Shown piece by piece: positions 35,678-44,685 of a DNA stretch of 64,000 bases (position 1 is its first letter; each line of letters starts with the position of its first letter). The DNA comes from CAWHPS01 sp963831235. GTDB lineage: Bacteria; Fibrobacterota; OXYB2-FULL-49-7; JAEUSG01. Position numbers and translations under genes: made by a program. Where the stretch lies: the NCBI GenBank assembly GCA_963831235.1, contig CAWHPS010000035.1:1-64000 (forward strand), written 5' to 3'. The notes under the pieces were generated by a model, which made no database searches, had not been told where the DNA came from, and was given only the letters and a program-made list of their open reading frames with translations.

Positions 35678-36811
35678 ATGGCCATATCATCTCTTTCTTT
35701 CCTTACAACAATCTTAATTATTCTCAATTTTAGTTTTAAATCTTATCCCATAGGTCAAGCCGCGCTTCCAACCCTTTTACTTCAAAACAATGCTCGATAT
35801 TCTGCTTTGGGTGAAGCAGGTGGTGCAATATGTTTTGATGAAGGAGCTGTAAATTATAATCCTGCAGGATTATTTTTTATTCCAAATAATAATGATATCA
35901 TCTTTGGAACAGAGATGGATTTTGAATATCTTCTTCCAGAATTCAATTTAGAGGATCTTTATCATCGCAATATTTGTGTTTATGGGAAATATAAAAATTG
36001 GTTGTCTTTTGCTCTATCAGATAAATACATCTCTTTTGGAGAAAATGAATGGACAGACGAAGTAGGCAGACTCCTTGGAACCTTCAATTCATTTGATAAT
36101 TTTATAATATTATCAATTGCCGGCAATCTGACCAAAGGAAATACCTCTTCATGTTATGCCCTGGGTTTAAACATAAAATATATTTATTCAAGATTGGCTG
36201 ATGTTCCTGTTGGAAATGGAAAAAGGCGCGGAATTGCCAACTCTTTTGCCATTGATGCTGGAGTTCTATATAGAGAATCTTTTTTAAATATATTCTCTGC
36301 AGGCTTGACCCTACAAAATATGGGACCAGACATCGTTTATATTGATCAAAACTATAAAGATCCTATTCCATTCAATGTAAAGTTATCCTTGGCAGCAACC
36401 AAGGAAGTCCCCAAACTGCTCAAAGCAACCATTGTTCTTGATTTAAATAAAGAACTGATTAGGCGGCACGATCCAAAGCCGGCGGATCCTTTCTTAAAGT
36501 CTCTTTTTGTTGCCTGGAATGATGATTCAGCATGGATTGAAGAAGCCGAAATTATTCGAAGTTATGGATTTGAGCTTTTAGCCCTTGATCACTTGGCTTT
36601 AAGATTGGGTAGAATGGTTGACAAGGCCGGGCAACGATGGGAAAGCACTTACGGTATAGGGTTTAATACAAAATATGTTCATTTTTCTATTTCCTCTATA
36701 GGAGAACTTGAACATCAGAATTTTATTTTTAATTCATCCGATGAATCAACAGCAAGAAGAAGGGCAACAAAATATTCCATTGGAATTCAATTACCTATAT
36801 GCGTAAAATAA
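35678..36811 (+). CDS. PorV/PorQ-like outer-membrane protein (T9SS-associated)
   Basis: A 377-aa barrel of the PorV/PorQ (FadL-superfamily) group, recognised by ARYSALGEAGGA and EGAVNYNPAGL near residues 40-70. In Bacteroidota, PorV and PorQ shuttle T9SS cargo to the surface modification complex. Together with cargo proteins in this window bearing sorting tails, it supports a T9SS in this organism. The start lies 10 bp after the preceding gene without a good ribosome-binding site, so coupled translation is likely. The end overlaps the start of the next (interrupted) gene by 13 bp. Confidence 0.75.
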   Translation: MAISSLSFLTTILIILNFSFKSYPIGQAALPTLLLQNNARYSALGEAGGAICFDEGAVNYNPAGLFFIPNNNDIIFGTEMDFEYLLPEFNLEDLYHRNICVYGKYKNWLSFALSDKYISFGENEWTDEVGRLLGTFNSFDNFIILSIAGNLTKGNTSSCYALGLNIKYIYSRLADVPVGNGKRRGIANSFAIDAGVLYRESFLNIFSAGLTLQNMGPDIVYIDQNYKDPIPFNVKLSLAATKEVPKLLKATIVLDLNKELIRRHDPKPADPFLKSLFVAWNDDSAWIEEAEIIRSYGFELLALDHLALRLGRMVDKAGQRWESTYGIGFNTKYVHFSISSIGELEHQNFIFNSSDESTARRRATKYSIGIQLPICVK

Positions 36812-36913
36812 TTTCCATTTTTGTTTTTATTATGTTGTTTATTTCTGCAATTCCTGGGCTTGATATTTTCGGCGCACATGAAAGCTCTAACCTGTATTTT
36901 ACTAATAAAACAT

Positions 36914-39410
36914 CAGACCTCACTAAAAACGCTCAATTTCCTGTTAAGCGACCGCAAGTTCAATTCCCTCAATTGGTCTCAATTTGATCTGGAAAATACG
37001 TCCTGAGCCATTTGGCAGTACCAAGGGCGATTTCTGCAAATCGTCAAGAACCTGTTGAAAACACCGCTCAAGCTTCGGTGACAAATGCGGAGCCGGCTCG
37101 AGATAAACGGTTACAGTTGAACCATCGTCCACCCACAATCCAGGCGCATGAGTCAGGCTTCTGAAATACTCGTGGTCGTCCCGATAATTGTCATAGTTCT
37201 TTTTGAAAGGCGCCAGCGCTTGATAGAAAATGTTTCTCGCCAGAATCTTGATGCTGTCCATCACACGTTTTTTATTGGTATCAAGGCATTCGTAACCTTG
37301 AGTTATCAGATAGTCCAGTTTCGATATCTTGTGGTTACAACTCGCCAACTTTTCATTTAGCGCGGCAATCTGCTGATCAAGTTTTTGCTTCTTTTCCTTA
37401 TAATCCAGCTTTGCAAGCCGCGTCACAATTGCCTTTTGCCGCGAACGCTCTTTGCGAAGAACAACAAGCTCCTTCGTGGCGCAGTAGGTGGTCGATGCTG
37501 TGATGGCCTCGATCTTTTTATCCGTCACGTCAAGCAATGCCCGGGCTTGCATAACCCGATTGTCACGATTATGCTCTTTGTGAAGTAATCGCAGCAAATC
37601 CTTTTCGCACTCCCGACGCTCTGAAAGAAGCGCCTTTGTTTCAGCGCTTTCCATCTGCTTGTCAGTCAATGTCGACTTCAAATCTTCATAGGCAATGCTG
37701 GCATAGCTGGTGACCTGATTGATGCCATAGTGCTTGTCCAGATACTTGAAGTCGTTCTCCTGTATCCATCGCCGGAACATAAGCCGGATCAGCTCTTTGG
37801 CGTCGCGCTTGGTATCGGTAGTGAGAATGCTCACCACGATACATCTCCCCTGTGGATTTATCGCCTGTACCACCAGCCGCCGTATAGACGAATCCTTTGG
37901 CCATTTCTCATCGATATAGGAAAACCGATACAATTGCACATCGGAGGCATTATTCCTCGGCCGCGCAAGCTCATACGAGCCGCTACGCCTGCTTTCGTCA
38001 AAGCTCTCCGCGACAAACCCCTTCTCCCATGTGACCAGTTCCAGAAACGGATCAGCCTTAACCGACTCAAACACCTCATGACCATAAACCCCACGATCCA
38101 TAGCCACGGTTATCACGCAACTCGGATCCATATCAACCGTGCGTCGGAAATTACCAATCACCGTTTTGAATCGCTCACGCAAATCCTGATAATTGTCCGC
38201 GTATTCCACATACACCGGCATCCCTTCGCTGGTGTGGATATAATCGCAATGCAGCGCCTTGTCAGCCCATCGAATATTGGAACACCATCCCTTGAGAATC
38301 TTCTTCATCCCAGTGTAATGCAGCGTGTGCGGGTCATAGTAGAAATCACTGCATTTGGCAACACATGTCACCTCGGCATTTAGCCTAAGAACAGCTTCCG
38401 CCCCAAGGCTCTGTCCGATTTCCCCGAGAGCTCTTCGCTGCTCTACCGTTCCACGAACCGTCCTTCCCAGAAACGTCTCCAGGCTATCCCAACTCACATA
38501 TTTGCCCTGCTCTATGTTCACAGCCCCAAGCAGCACCATCACAAGCCACTGCTTCAACAATACGCCTTTCTCATGCACCCCTTGAAGACGGATGAGCCAA
38601 CAGGAAAAGAGAAGGACTCCTGCATGATGTATATAGCGGACAATCGGTACCACGGCAGGCTCCTGAATCTGGTCATGTTCAATTCTATTATTACATGTTT
38701 CTGGAGGGAGTGCTATACCGCCTCCACGCTTATCCGCCTCCTGTTCAACAGTTCCAGAATCGCCATCGTCATCCTTGCTTTTAGCGCTGGTACTGGCAGA
38801 CATCCTCCGTTTACATTCTGCAAAAACAGGACGCAGACTCTCAGCGCTAAGTGCTACCTTGAATGTCTTATAAATCTCCTGACGTATCCGGCTGCTGTAG
38901 CTATAACGATTATTAGGGTATATATACTCAAATCTAACTTCTGCAAACCGCCGCACTTCCGCCGTCAATTTACGCGGATCATGGCGCGACCGCAATGCTT
39001 GAATCGATGCCTCCGCATCCGGCATCAGAAGGGCTTTCCCCCAGCGCTGCATCGTCTTGCGATCCACATCAAAAACCTTCGATAACGCTTCTCGTTTTAA
39101 TCCCGCATTGTAGAGCCTGCCCAAACAGGCCCGGTAGCTGATGTGATCCTTATCATCAACCACCGTCTCCAGACGCTGTGCCCCATAGTAAACTTCCAGC
39201 TTGTCCGTGTCTTTACGACGGAGAACATGCAAATATGGATTGCGCTTGTCTGTTCCAAGAATCGACTGCAATACAACTTCGTTCATCGTGACCATCCAAT
39301 GTGGGTAAAGGTTGACAGGTGCAATATGTAATTGCATCCCATCAAATAAAATAGCGGGAATCCAATCTGCGAATCAACTGATCAAATAATGATAGGTTTA
39401 GTGAGGTCTG
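36914..39410. mobile_element. Insertion sequence with large DDE transposase (IS4-like), 2.5 kb
   Basis: A 2497-bp IS with perfect 14-bp terminal inverted repeats (CAGACCTCACTAAA at 36914-36927, complement at 39397-39410) and a 5-bp target duplication AACAT (36909-36913 and 39411-39415). One minus-strand transposase gene fills it. It interrupts the third gene of the PorV operon. Confidence 0.92.
36944..39337 (-). CDS. Large DDE transposase, IS4-superfamily-like
   Basis: A 797-aa transposase. The N-terminal third contains a helix-turn-helix (GLKREALSKVFDVDRKTMQRWGKAL near 70-95). Candidate catalytic parts are the aspartate in CDYIHTSEG near 365, VAMDRGVYGHE near 415 and the IS4-type C1 signature FRRWIQENDFKYLDKHYG near 525 with its Glu. 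Between 580 and 720 lies a long coiled-coil-like insertion rich in Lys/Leu/Glu. I cannot assign it to a named subgroup with certainty, but length and motifs suit IS4/IS1634-related or unclassified (ISNCY) elements. The frame is intact, so it may be active. Confidence 0.8.
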   Translation of the reverse strand: MQLHIAPVNLYPHWMVTMNEVVLQSILGTDKRNPYLHVLRRKDTDKLEVYYGAQRLETVVDDKDHISYRACLGRLYNAGLKREALSKVFDVDRKTMQRWGKALLMPDAEASIQALRSRHDPRKLTAEVRRFAEVRFEYIYPNNRYSYSSRIRQEIYKTFKVALSAESLRPVFAECKRRMSASTSAKSKDDDGDSGTVEQEADKRGGGIALPPETCNNRIEHDQIQEPAVVPIVRYIHHAGVLLFSCWLIRLQGVHEKGVLLKQWLVMVLLGAVNIEQGKYVSWDSLETFLGRTVRGTVEQRRALGEIGQSLGAEAVLRLNAEVTCVAKCSDFYYDPHTLHYTGMKKILKGWCSNIRWADKALHCDYIHTSEGMPVYVEYADNYQDLRERFKTVIGNFRRTVDMDPSCVITVAMDRGVYGHEVFESVKADPFLELVTWEKGFVAESFDESRRSGSYELARPRNNASDVQLYRFSYIDEKWPKDSSIRRLVVQAINPQGRCIVVSILTTDTKRDAKELIRLMFRRWIQENDFKYLDKHYGINQVTSYASIAYEDLKSTLTDKQMESAETKALLSERRECEKDLLRLLHKEHNRDNRVMQARALLDVTDKKIEAITASTTYCATKELVVLRKERSRQKAIVTRLAKLDYKEKKQKLDQQIAALNEKLASCNHKISKLDYLITQGYECLDTNKKRVMDSIKILARNIFYQALAPFKKNYDNYRDDHEYFRSLTHAPGLWVDDGSTVTVYLEPAPHLSPKLERCFQQVLDDLQKSPLVLPNGSGRIFQIKLRPIEGIELAVA

Positions 39411-39981
39411 AACATTTAACCTTGAAGGCCTTTCGTCTTTTTCATTAGGCCTCTTTGATATGGTACAATTTTCTAAAATATCCGATTCCGCTCCGACTTT
39501 TATATATTTTTCTGGAAAAGGAGGATATAGTATATGGGGAAATACAACCAATCGCAGTTTGAATATCAGATCATCCTATTCCGCAAACATTTCCCTTCTT
39601 TTTTGTTTATTTGATGCGATTTATACTGGACCTGGATTTGGAATTATCGGAGTAATACCGAAATCTGATAATCTATTCTCTGCCTTTTCAATATTTAATA
39701 CATCATTTACCTACTCAGCATTTCTAAAATTGAAAGGAACTCCACTTTCACTTGGTTACCAATACTCCAGCTCGGAGTTGGACAAAAGATATGGATTCAA
39801 TATTACGCAGAACGAGTTTTTCCTATGCTTTTCCATTAATAACATTATTGCACAAAAGTAAATCCAAGCTATATTTATTACAAATACAAGAGAGCTAAAA
39901 CTTACTTTCCGCACATTTCAAAACCGCCAATTTCTTAATTTAGTTTATATTGATTGACAATAGGCAATATAGATTTTATTA

Positions 39982-40365
39982 CTATGAGTTATCCATAAAA
40001 TATCTGTTTTCATCTGATGTTTTACGTTCAAAATAAATTAATAACTTTTCAAGCTTTTGCATCTCATTTCTTAAATCCTTGCGTAATTCTTTGAATTCCC
40101 GATATTGTCCTATGGCTTCCAAAATGGTCTGAATTTCATCGCCCTTAACTGATCGTGTTTTTGGGCCTTTGTCATCAGTCCACATCAATTTTGTGTATAA
40201 ATGTCCCTTTACTTCAGGATTAGCACACCAACAGGTGGTCTTACCGCATTGATGATATGTGATTCCGAATGAACCTTTAATCATACCGGACAAAGCAAGC
40301 ATGCTTTCCACAATGGAGTTGAAGCTGTTAAGTTGTTTTTTTATGTTAAAAAAGGTTGTTTTCAT
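39982..40365 (-). CDS. DUF6788-like IS accessory protein
   Basis: A 127-aa protein with the Cys pattern YHQCGKTTCWCANPEVKGHLY (about 38-58) and a C-terminal helix, characteristic of small DUF6788-type proteins found beside transposases. The pattern CGKxxCxCA followed by HLYTKLMW suggests a zinc-binding knuckle. The ATG at 40365 is used here rather than the GTG two codons earlier. It lies inside the terminal repeats of the IS1634-type element, divergent from the transposase, so it moves with it. A regulatory or target-binding role is guesswork. Confidence 0.75.
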   Translation of the reverse strand: MKTTFFNIKKQLNSFNSIVESMLALSGMIKGSFGITYHQCGKTTCWCANPEVKGHLYTKLMWTDDKGPKTRSVKGDEIQTILEAIGQYREFKELRKDLRNEMQKLEKLLIYFERKTSDENRYFMDNS

Positions 40366-40399
40366 CTTCACTATATAATATATTATATAGAGTGAAGAT
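40364..40399. promoter_or_regulatory. Palindromic divergent promoter region of the IS1634-type element
   Basis: ATCTTCACT at 40364 and AGTGAAGAT ending at 40399 flank an A+T-only core containing TATAAT-like words on both strands. The DUF6788-like gene and the transposase gene start within a few bases of either side with near-identical leaders, so both could be driven and controlled from this site. Confidence 0.5.
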
Positions 40400-40400
40400 A

Positions 40401-42074
40401 ATGCAACAAAAATCTAAATCCCTTGTTCGCCGATATATAGGTGAACTTCCAATACTGCAAGCATGTGCAGCACGTCTGGGTTTTCGAGAGATTATTGCCC
40501 GCTATATAGCTTCTCACGGCAATGAACGGATTGCTGCTGTTGATTCCCTGATGATAATGGTATATAACATTGCCTGTGGCAGACAGCCAGTGTATGAGCT
40601 TGAACATTGGGCGTCTCGGATGGGTAAAAGGATACTTCCCGGTAATGGCTGTGGAACACACATGTTCAATGATGATAGATTTGGCCGCGCCCTTGATAAG
40701 CTATATACCGTGGACAGGGCTTCGCTGACAACAGAAATAGCTGTTGAAACAACTCAAATTGAAAAACTTGAGCATACGCGTGTTCATAATGATTCAACAA
40801 CAGTAAAAGCCTACGGCAAAATAGGTGGCACCACGCATACCGGCTTATTCCTTGCGCGTGGCAATAGCAAAGATCATCGTCCTGATCTCAAACAATTGGT
40901 ATATAGCCTGACTATTTCAGCAGATGGCGCAGTTCCAATTCATTACAAGGCATATCCCGGCAATAGGACTGATGATACAACCCACATCGAAACATGGAAA
41001 ACACTTCGGAAGATTGTCGAAAGAGCAGATTTCCTTTATGTTGCAGACTGCAAGGTTTGTACGGATGAGCAGCTATCTTATATTGTCAGGAATGGAGGTC
41101 GGGTTGTTACGATTATGCCGGATACATGGAAAGAAAGCGGTGAGTTTAAGAATCAACTTCGCCAATGCAAGAAATCCAAGCAAGTAATACTTCGCCGCGA
41201 GATTGAAAACCATGAAGGTGAGTTTGAGACATTCTCCTGTTTTGTCGGTAAACAGAATACGCACAAGCGGAAATACCGTCTTTTTTGGATTCATTCGACA
41301 GAAAAACGGACTCGTGATAGGCAAGCAAGGGAAGCTGCTTTGCGTAAGACAGAACAGCTTCTTGCTGAACTCAATGGACGATTGAATAAACGGAATCTGA
41401 AGAAACATGTACAGATAAAAAAGCGAATTCACGAAATATTATCATCCAATGACACTACCAGATTCTTTTCGGTAAATTTAGCTGAGACATCATCTATTCA
41501 TAAGGTTCAAAAAGGCCGTGGCAGGCCGGGACCTGGAACAAAGTTCACCGAATATACAAAGCGATTACTGACTTTGCACTGGAATCGAAATGATTCCATA
41601 CTGCATCAGGAACTCAATGTTGATGGGGTCTTCCCAATCTTAAGTACCGATACTTCACTCTCCGCAAAAGACGCATTGCTGGCCTATAAATATCAGCCGC
41701 GATTGGAAAAAAGGTTTTCCCAGTTTAAAAGTTATCTCAATGCCGCCCCACTGCTGTTTAAAAAGATCGAACGCGTTGAAGCCACTATGTTTCTTTACTT
41801 TCTGGCGTTAATACTTCAAGCGGTTATAGAGCGACAGGTAAGGAAAATGATGAAACAGGAAGAAATTGATGCCCTACCGATTTATCCTGAAGATCGGCCT
41901 GCTGCTCATCCAACAGCAACAAAGATATTCGCTCTCTTTGAGGGACTTTCTACATATACCGTTAAGCGAGGAACTCATAGCGCAGAACACTACCGTGATG
42001 AACTAACTCCTGTACAAATTAAGGTGCTTTCGTTATTGGGATTAAATGAAAATGATTATTGGCCTATGAATTAA
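40401..42074 (+). CDS. IS1634 family transposase
   Basis: A 557-aa DDE transposase. The three acidic positions are visible in HNDSTTVKAYG (near 137), YVADCKVCTDEQL (near 217) and the Glu of YQPRLEKRFSQFK (near 437), with the family's DUF4277-like N-terminal domain. The frame is open from 40356, but the ATG at 40401 follows the palindromic promoter directly. Length and motifs match IS1634 elements and no damage is visible, so it may be active. Confidence 0.92.
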   Translation: MQQKSKSLVRRYIGELPILQACAARLGFREIIARYIASHGNERIAAVDSLMIMVYNIACGRQPVYELEHWASRMGKRILPGNGCGTHMFNDDRFGRALDKLYTVDRASLTTEIAVETTQIEKLEHTRVHNDSTTVKAYGKIGGTTHTGLFLARGNSKDHRPDLKQLVYSLTISADGAVPIHYKAYPGNRTDDTTHIETWKTLRKIVERADFLYVADCKVCTDEQLSYIVRNGGRVVTIMPDTWKESGEFKNQLRQCKKSKQVILRREIENHEGEFETFSCFVGKQNTHKRKYRLFWIHSTEKRTRDRQAREAALRKTEQLLAELNGRLNKRNLKKHVQIKKRIHEILSSNDTTRFFSVNLAETSSIHKVQKGRGRPGPGTKFTEYTKRLLTLHWNRNDSILHQELNVDGVFPILSTDTSLSAKDALLAYKYQPRLEKRFSQFKSYLNAAPLLFKKIERVEATMFLYFLALILQAVIERQVRKMMKQEEIDALPIYPEDRPAAHPTATKIFALFEGLSTYTVKRGTHSAEHYRDELTPVQIKVLSLLGLNENDYWPMN

Positions 42075-42153
42075 TAAATTATTATTTTACAAAGTGCAAC
42101 TAAATAGACAAAAATAGAATTTCATATGTGCGGAAAGTCAGCTAAAATTAAAT

Positions 42154-42203
42154 TTAATTATGTATTATTGTTAACGTTTTATTTAATTATAATACATAAT
42201 TAA
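42154..42203. promoter_or_regulatory. Inverted repeat upstream of the abiEi-like gene
   Basis: TTAATTATGTATTAT (42154-42168) and ATAATACATAATTAA (42189-42203) are perfect 15-bp arms separated by 20 bp, ending 45 bp before the antitoxin-like start. AbiEi antitoxins are known to repress their own promoters through inverted repeats, so an operator role fits. Confidence 0.5.
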
Positions 42204-42248
42204 TATGGACAAAATTAATCCTTGCTTCATTAAAGAAAATCAATAAGC

Positions 42249-42639
42249 ATGATACTTTTATTAAAATATGTCCGGCAGCTCAACCGTACTATTTTCACAA
42301 CAAATGAAATGGCACGTTTGTCGGATAAATCCATTCCCACAACATCACAGGCATTGAAGCGTCTATCAAAACATGGGCTGGTGCTTAAGATATCTCGTGG
42401 ATTATGGGCTGAAAATTCACGGGATAAAATCCAACCATTCTCGGCAATTCAATTTATTATGCCAAAAGTGCGAGCCTATCTGTCATTTGTTTCCGCCCTG
42501 AATTCTTCATGGCATGACGGAACAGATTCCACAGACCATCATACTTGCTTCGTCCTCACATTCACATAAATATCGAACCACACTCGGCACTTATGAAGTT
42601 CACCGTATTCCCCCGGAATTCTTTTGCAGTATCAAATAA
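42249..42639 (+). pseudogene. Broken AbiEi-type (type IV) antitoxin gene
   Basis: The first 84 codons encode a winged helix-turn-helix (FTTNEMARLSDKSIPTTSQALKRL) followed by KVRAYLSFVSALN, as in AbiEi-type antitoxins. A one-base shift near 42505 then puts the expected continuation HGMTEQIPQTIILASSSHSHKY ... YEVHRIPPEFF in another frame, ending at a TAA at 42637-42639. The C-terminal half of the antitoxin and any AbiEii toxin gene are missing. The next gene is hflC on the other strand. Confidence 0.75.
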
Positions 42640-42678
42640 TTAAAAACTCATTCCACAATATTTTATAAACAGCAACCC

Positions 42679-43632
42679 TTATTTAGCTTTCTGGTCCTGG
42701 AGATATCCGAAAAAATCCCCTTTTGTTGACAGCACAAGCCAGTCCTTTTCGGAAAGTGTGGTCCGATAAGTTTCCATGGTCTTAATAAACCTGTAAAATT
42801 CACGTGACTCAGGGCTCCGGTTATAGGCGGACGCATAAATAGTTGTTGCTTCCGCATCAGCTTTTCCAATTATCTCCTGTGCGGTCTTGTATGATTCCGA
42901 CTGCACCTTCTTTAGTTCACGTTCCCGATCGCCGATTATGCGCTGCGCTTCGCCCTGGCCTTCGGAACGGTATTTCTCGGCAATGCGTTTGCGTTCGCTT
43001 ATCATTCGTTCGTATATCTTACGCTGTACTTCCTCAACATAGTTGATGCGTTTGAAACGCAGGTCAAGAAGTTCAATGCCGAGTTCAAGCGTACGGGGTG
43101 CGGCAACCGCAATGATGGATCTCGTGACCTGTTCCCTGCCATATTGGATGCGGGTAAGCAGGCTGTCACCTTCGGTCACTGTCAGTTCTTCGTCAGCCTG
43201 GGACTCGCGATTGCTGGAGCGGATGACTTCCACGAGAAGGTTCTTGGCAATGGCATTTCGTGTCTCACCATCCAGAATATCGTCGAGGCGCGACTGGGCT
43301 CCGCGCTCGTCGCGCACGCGCTGGAAAAAGAGGAGCGGATCATGGATGCGCCAGCGCGCATAAGCGTCAACCCAGATGAAGCGCTTGTCCTTGGTGGGCA
43401 CCTGGTTTGGGTCGCCGTTCCATTCAAGGAAACGGCGTTCGAAAAAGTTGGCCTTCTGGATAAAGGGGACTTTGAAATGCATTCCTGGATCAACAATGGC
43501 TTTTCCAACCGGCTTGCCGAATTGCGTCAGAATAACCTGTTCCGTTTCTTTTACAATGAACGCGGATGAAAGTATTGTGATGATAATGGCGAGTCCAATT
43601 GCCGTATAGATCAAAATTTTCTGGTTATTCAT
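42679..43632 (-). CDS. hflC: FtsH-associated SPFH protein HflC
   Basis: With HflK it forms the inner-membrane SPFH cage that surrounds and modulates the FtsH protease. The 317-aa product has an N-terminal membrane anchor (about 7-27), the SPFH domain (about 28-190, FGKPVGKAIVDPGMHFKVPFI) and a long helical coiled coil (about 195-280, YRSEGQGEAQRIIGDRERE). Length is normal. The start overlaps the hflK end by 8 bp, and the pair forms one operon. It is convergent with the broken abiEi-like gene. Confidence 0.93.
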   Translation of the reverse strand: MNNQKILIYTAIGLAIIITILSSAFIVKETEQVILTQFGKPVGKAIVDPGMHFKVPFIQKANFFERRFLEWNGDPNQVPTKDKRFIWVDAYARWRIHDPLLFFQRVRDERGAQSRLDDILDGETRNAIAKNLLVEVIRSSNRESQADEELTVTEGDSLLTRIQYGREQVTRSIIAVAAPRTLELGIELLDLRFKRINYVEEVQRKIYERMISERKRIAEKYRSEGQGEAQRIIGDRERELKKVQSESYKTAQEIIGKADAEATTIYASAYNRSPESREFYRFIKTMETYRTTLSEKDWLVLSTKGDFFGYLQDQKAK

Positions 43633-44608
43633 TTTTCAACCCTTCTTTCCCGAAATTAAATAAAGGCAGAATACCCGATGTTTTTTCATCGGTTATAAGT
43701 TTTCTACCGACCTTCTGCATTACATCATTCATGGTTTCCAGATAAATACGTTGCCGTGTTACTTCTTTTGCCTTTGCATATTCCTGGTACACGGAATTGA
43801 ATTTCGCGGTCTCGCCCTTTGCCTGATTTACCCGTTCAAGCGCATATCCCTTGGCCTGTGATATTGCCTGGTCTGCCTGGCCCAGCGCCTTTGGGATAAC
43901 CTTGTTGTATTCAGACTTTGACTGGTTTATCAGTTTTTCCTTTTCCTGCTGGGCTTCATTTACTTCGTTGAAGGCCGGCTTGACCTCGTCCGGAGGGTTC
44001 ACATCCTGAAGCACCACTTGTTCAATCTTGATGCCGGTCTCATATTGGTCACATAGTGTCTGGAGCATCACGGAGACGGAATTTGCAATCTCCTGGCGGC
44101 CTACGGTCAAAACTTCATTTACCGTCCTATCACCGACAATCTCTCTCATGGTCGCCTCGTTGATATCCCTGAAGGTCTTGACAGCGTTGCGAACACGGAA
44201 GAGGAATTTATAAGCATCATTTATCCGGTATTGGACAATCCATTCGACCTTTGCGGCATTCAAATCACCCGTCAGCATAAGTGATTCCTCATTGTAGACC
44301 CTGTCTTCATATTTAGTGAGCACTCCCTCCTTATCAGTCCTGAAGCCGAATTCAAGCTTCAGCTGGCGCTCAACCGGGACCTTGGTAACCTTTTCTATTC
44401 CAAAGGGCAGTTTGAAATTAAGGCCCGGATTCACAGTCCGGACATATTTGCCGAACCGCAATATAACACCGACTTCCTCAGCAGCCACGGTAAAAAGTGT
44501 GGAGTAGAGGAATATTGCACCGAGGATGCCGAACACGATATTCCTGACTGTTTTGGGCGAAAGGCCCTGGGGTATAAGCCCTCTCAATTCATCAAATGGA
44601 TCATTCAC
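43625..44608 (-). CDS. hflK: FtsH-associated SPFH protein HflK
   Basis: The 327-aa partner of HflC. A short cytoplasmic N-terminus is followed by a membrane helix (about 22-42) and the SPFH domain (GVILRFGKYVRTVNPGLNFKLPF near 48). A helical region rich in Ala, Lys, Gln and Glu follows (about 220-300). The start is a GTG at 44608 with AGGAGG seven bases upstream. It lacks the glycine-rich N-terminal extension of the E. coli protein, as in many other phyla. Confidence 0.93.
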   Translation of the reverse strand: MNDPFDELRGLIPQGLSPKTVRNIVFGILGAIFLYSTLFTVAAEEVGVILRFGKYVRTVNPGLNFKLPFGIEKVTKVPVERQLKLEFGFRTDKEGVLTKYEDRVYNEESLMLTGDLNAAKVEWIVQYRINDAYKFLFRVRNAVKTFRDINEATMREIVGDRTVNEVLTVGRQEIANSVSVMLQTLCDQYETGIKIEQVVLQDVNPPDEVKPAFNEVNEAQQEKEKLINQSKSEYNKVIPKALGQADQAISQAKGYALERVNQAKGETAKFNSVYQEYAKAKEVTRQRIYLETMNDVMQKVGRKLITDEKTSGILPLFNFGKEGLKNE

Positions 44609-44685
44609 AAGGAATCCTCCTTTTAGGTTTTATGCTGATATGGGTCATTATTATTCTTCCCATAAGTGATTGCTGCTATTACTCT

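Larger units (their letters stand above)
36799..39861 (+). pseudogene. Beta-barrel-like gene split by an IS element
   Basis: The 5' part (36799-36913) encodes a signal peptide and first residues, and the 3' part (39416-39861) resumes after the insertion. Removing the IS (36914-39410) and one copy of the AACAT duplication joins them in one uninterrupted frame of 186 codons, with the junction reading through NKTFNLEGLSSF. The product has a signal peptide (MRKIISIFVF) and aromatic-rich strand-like segments (FIYFSGKGGYSIWG, FTYSAFLKLKG), so it was probably an outer-membrane or surface protein of the PorV operon. The insertion is therefore recent. Confidence 0.85.
39901..42141. mobile_element. IS1634-type insertion sequence with DUF6788-like accessory gene
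   Basis: A 2241-bp element with 16-bp ends (CTTACTTTCCGCACAT at 39901 and the complement of CTGACTTTCCGCACAT ending at 42141, one mismatch) and a 6-bp target duplication CTAAAA (39895-39900 and 42142-42147). Inside lie a minus-strand DUF6788-like gene and a plus-strand transposase, divergent from a common palindromic promoter region. It inserted just downstream of the IS-interrupted barrel gene. Confidence 0.9.

Noticed and set aside
38573..39085. A 170-codon plus-strand frame inside the large IS.
   Set aside because: It is antisense to the transposase gene and shows no protein-like features or start signal.
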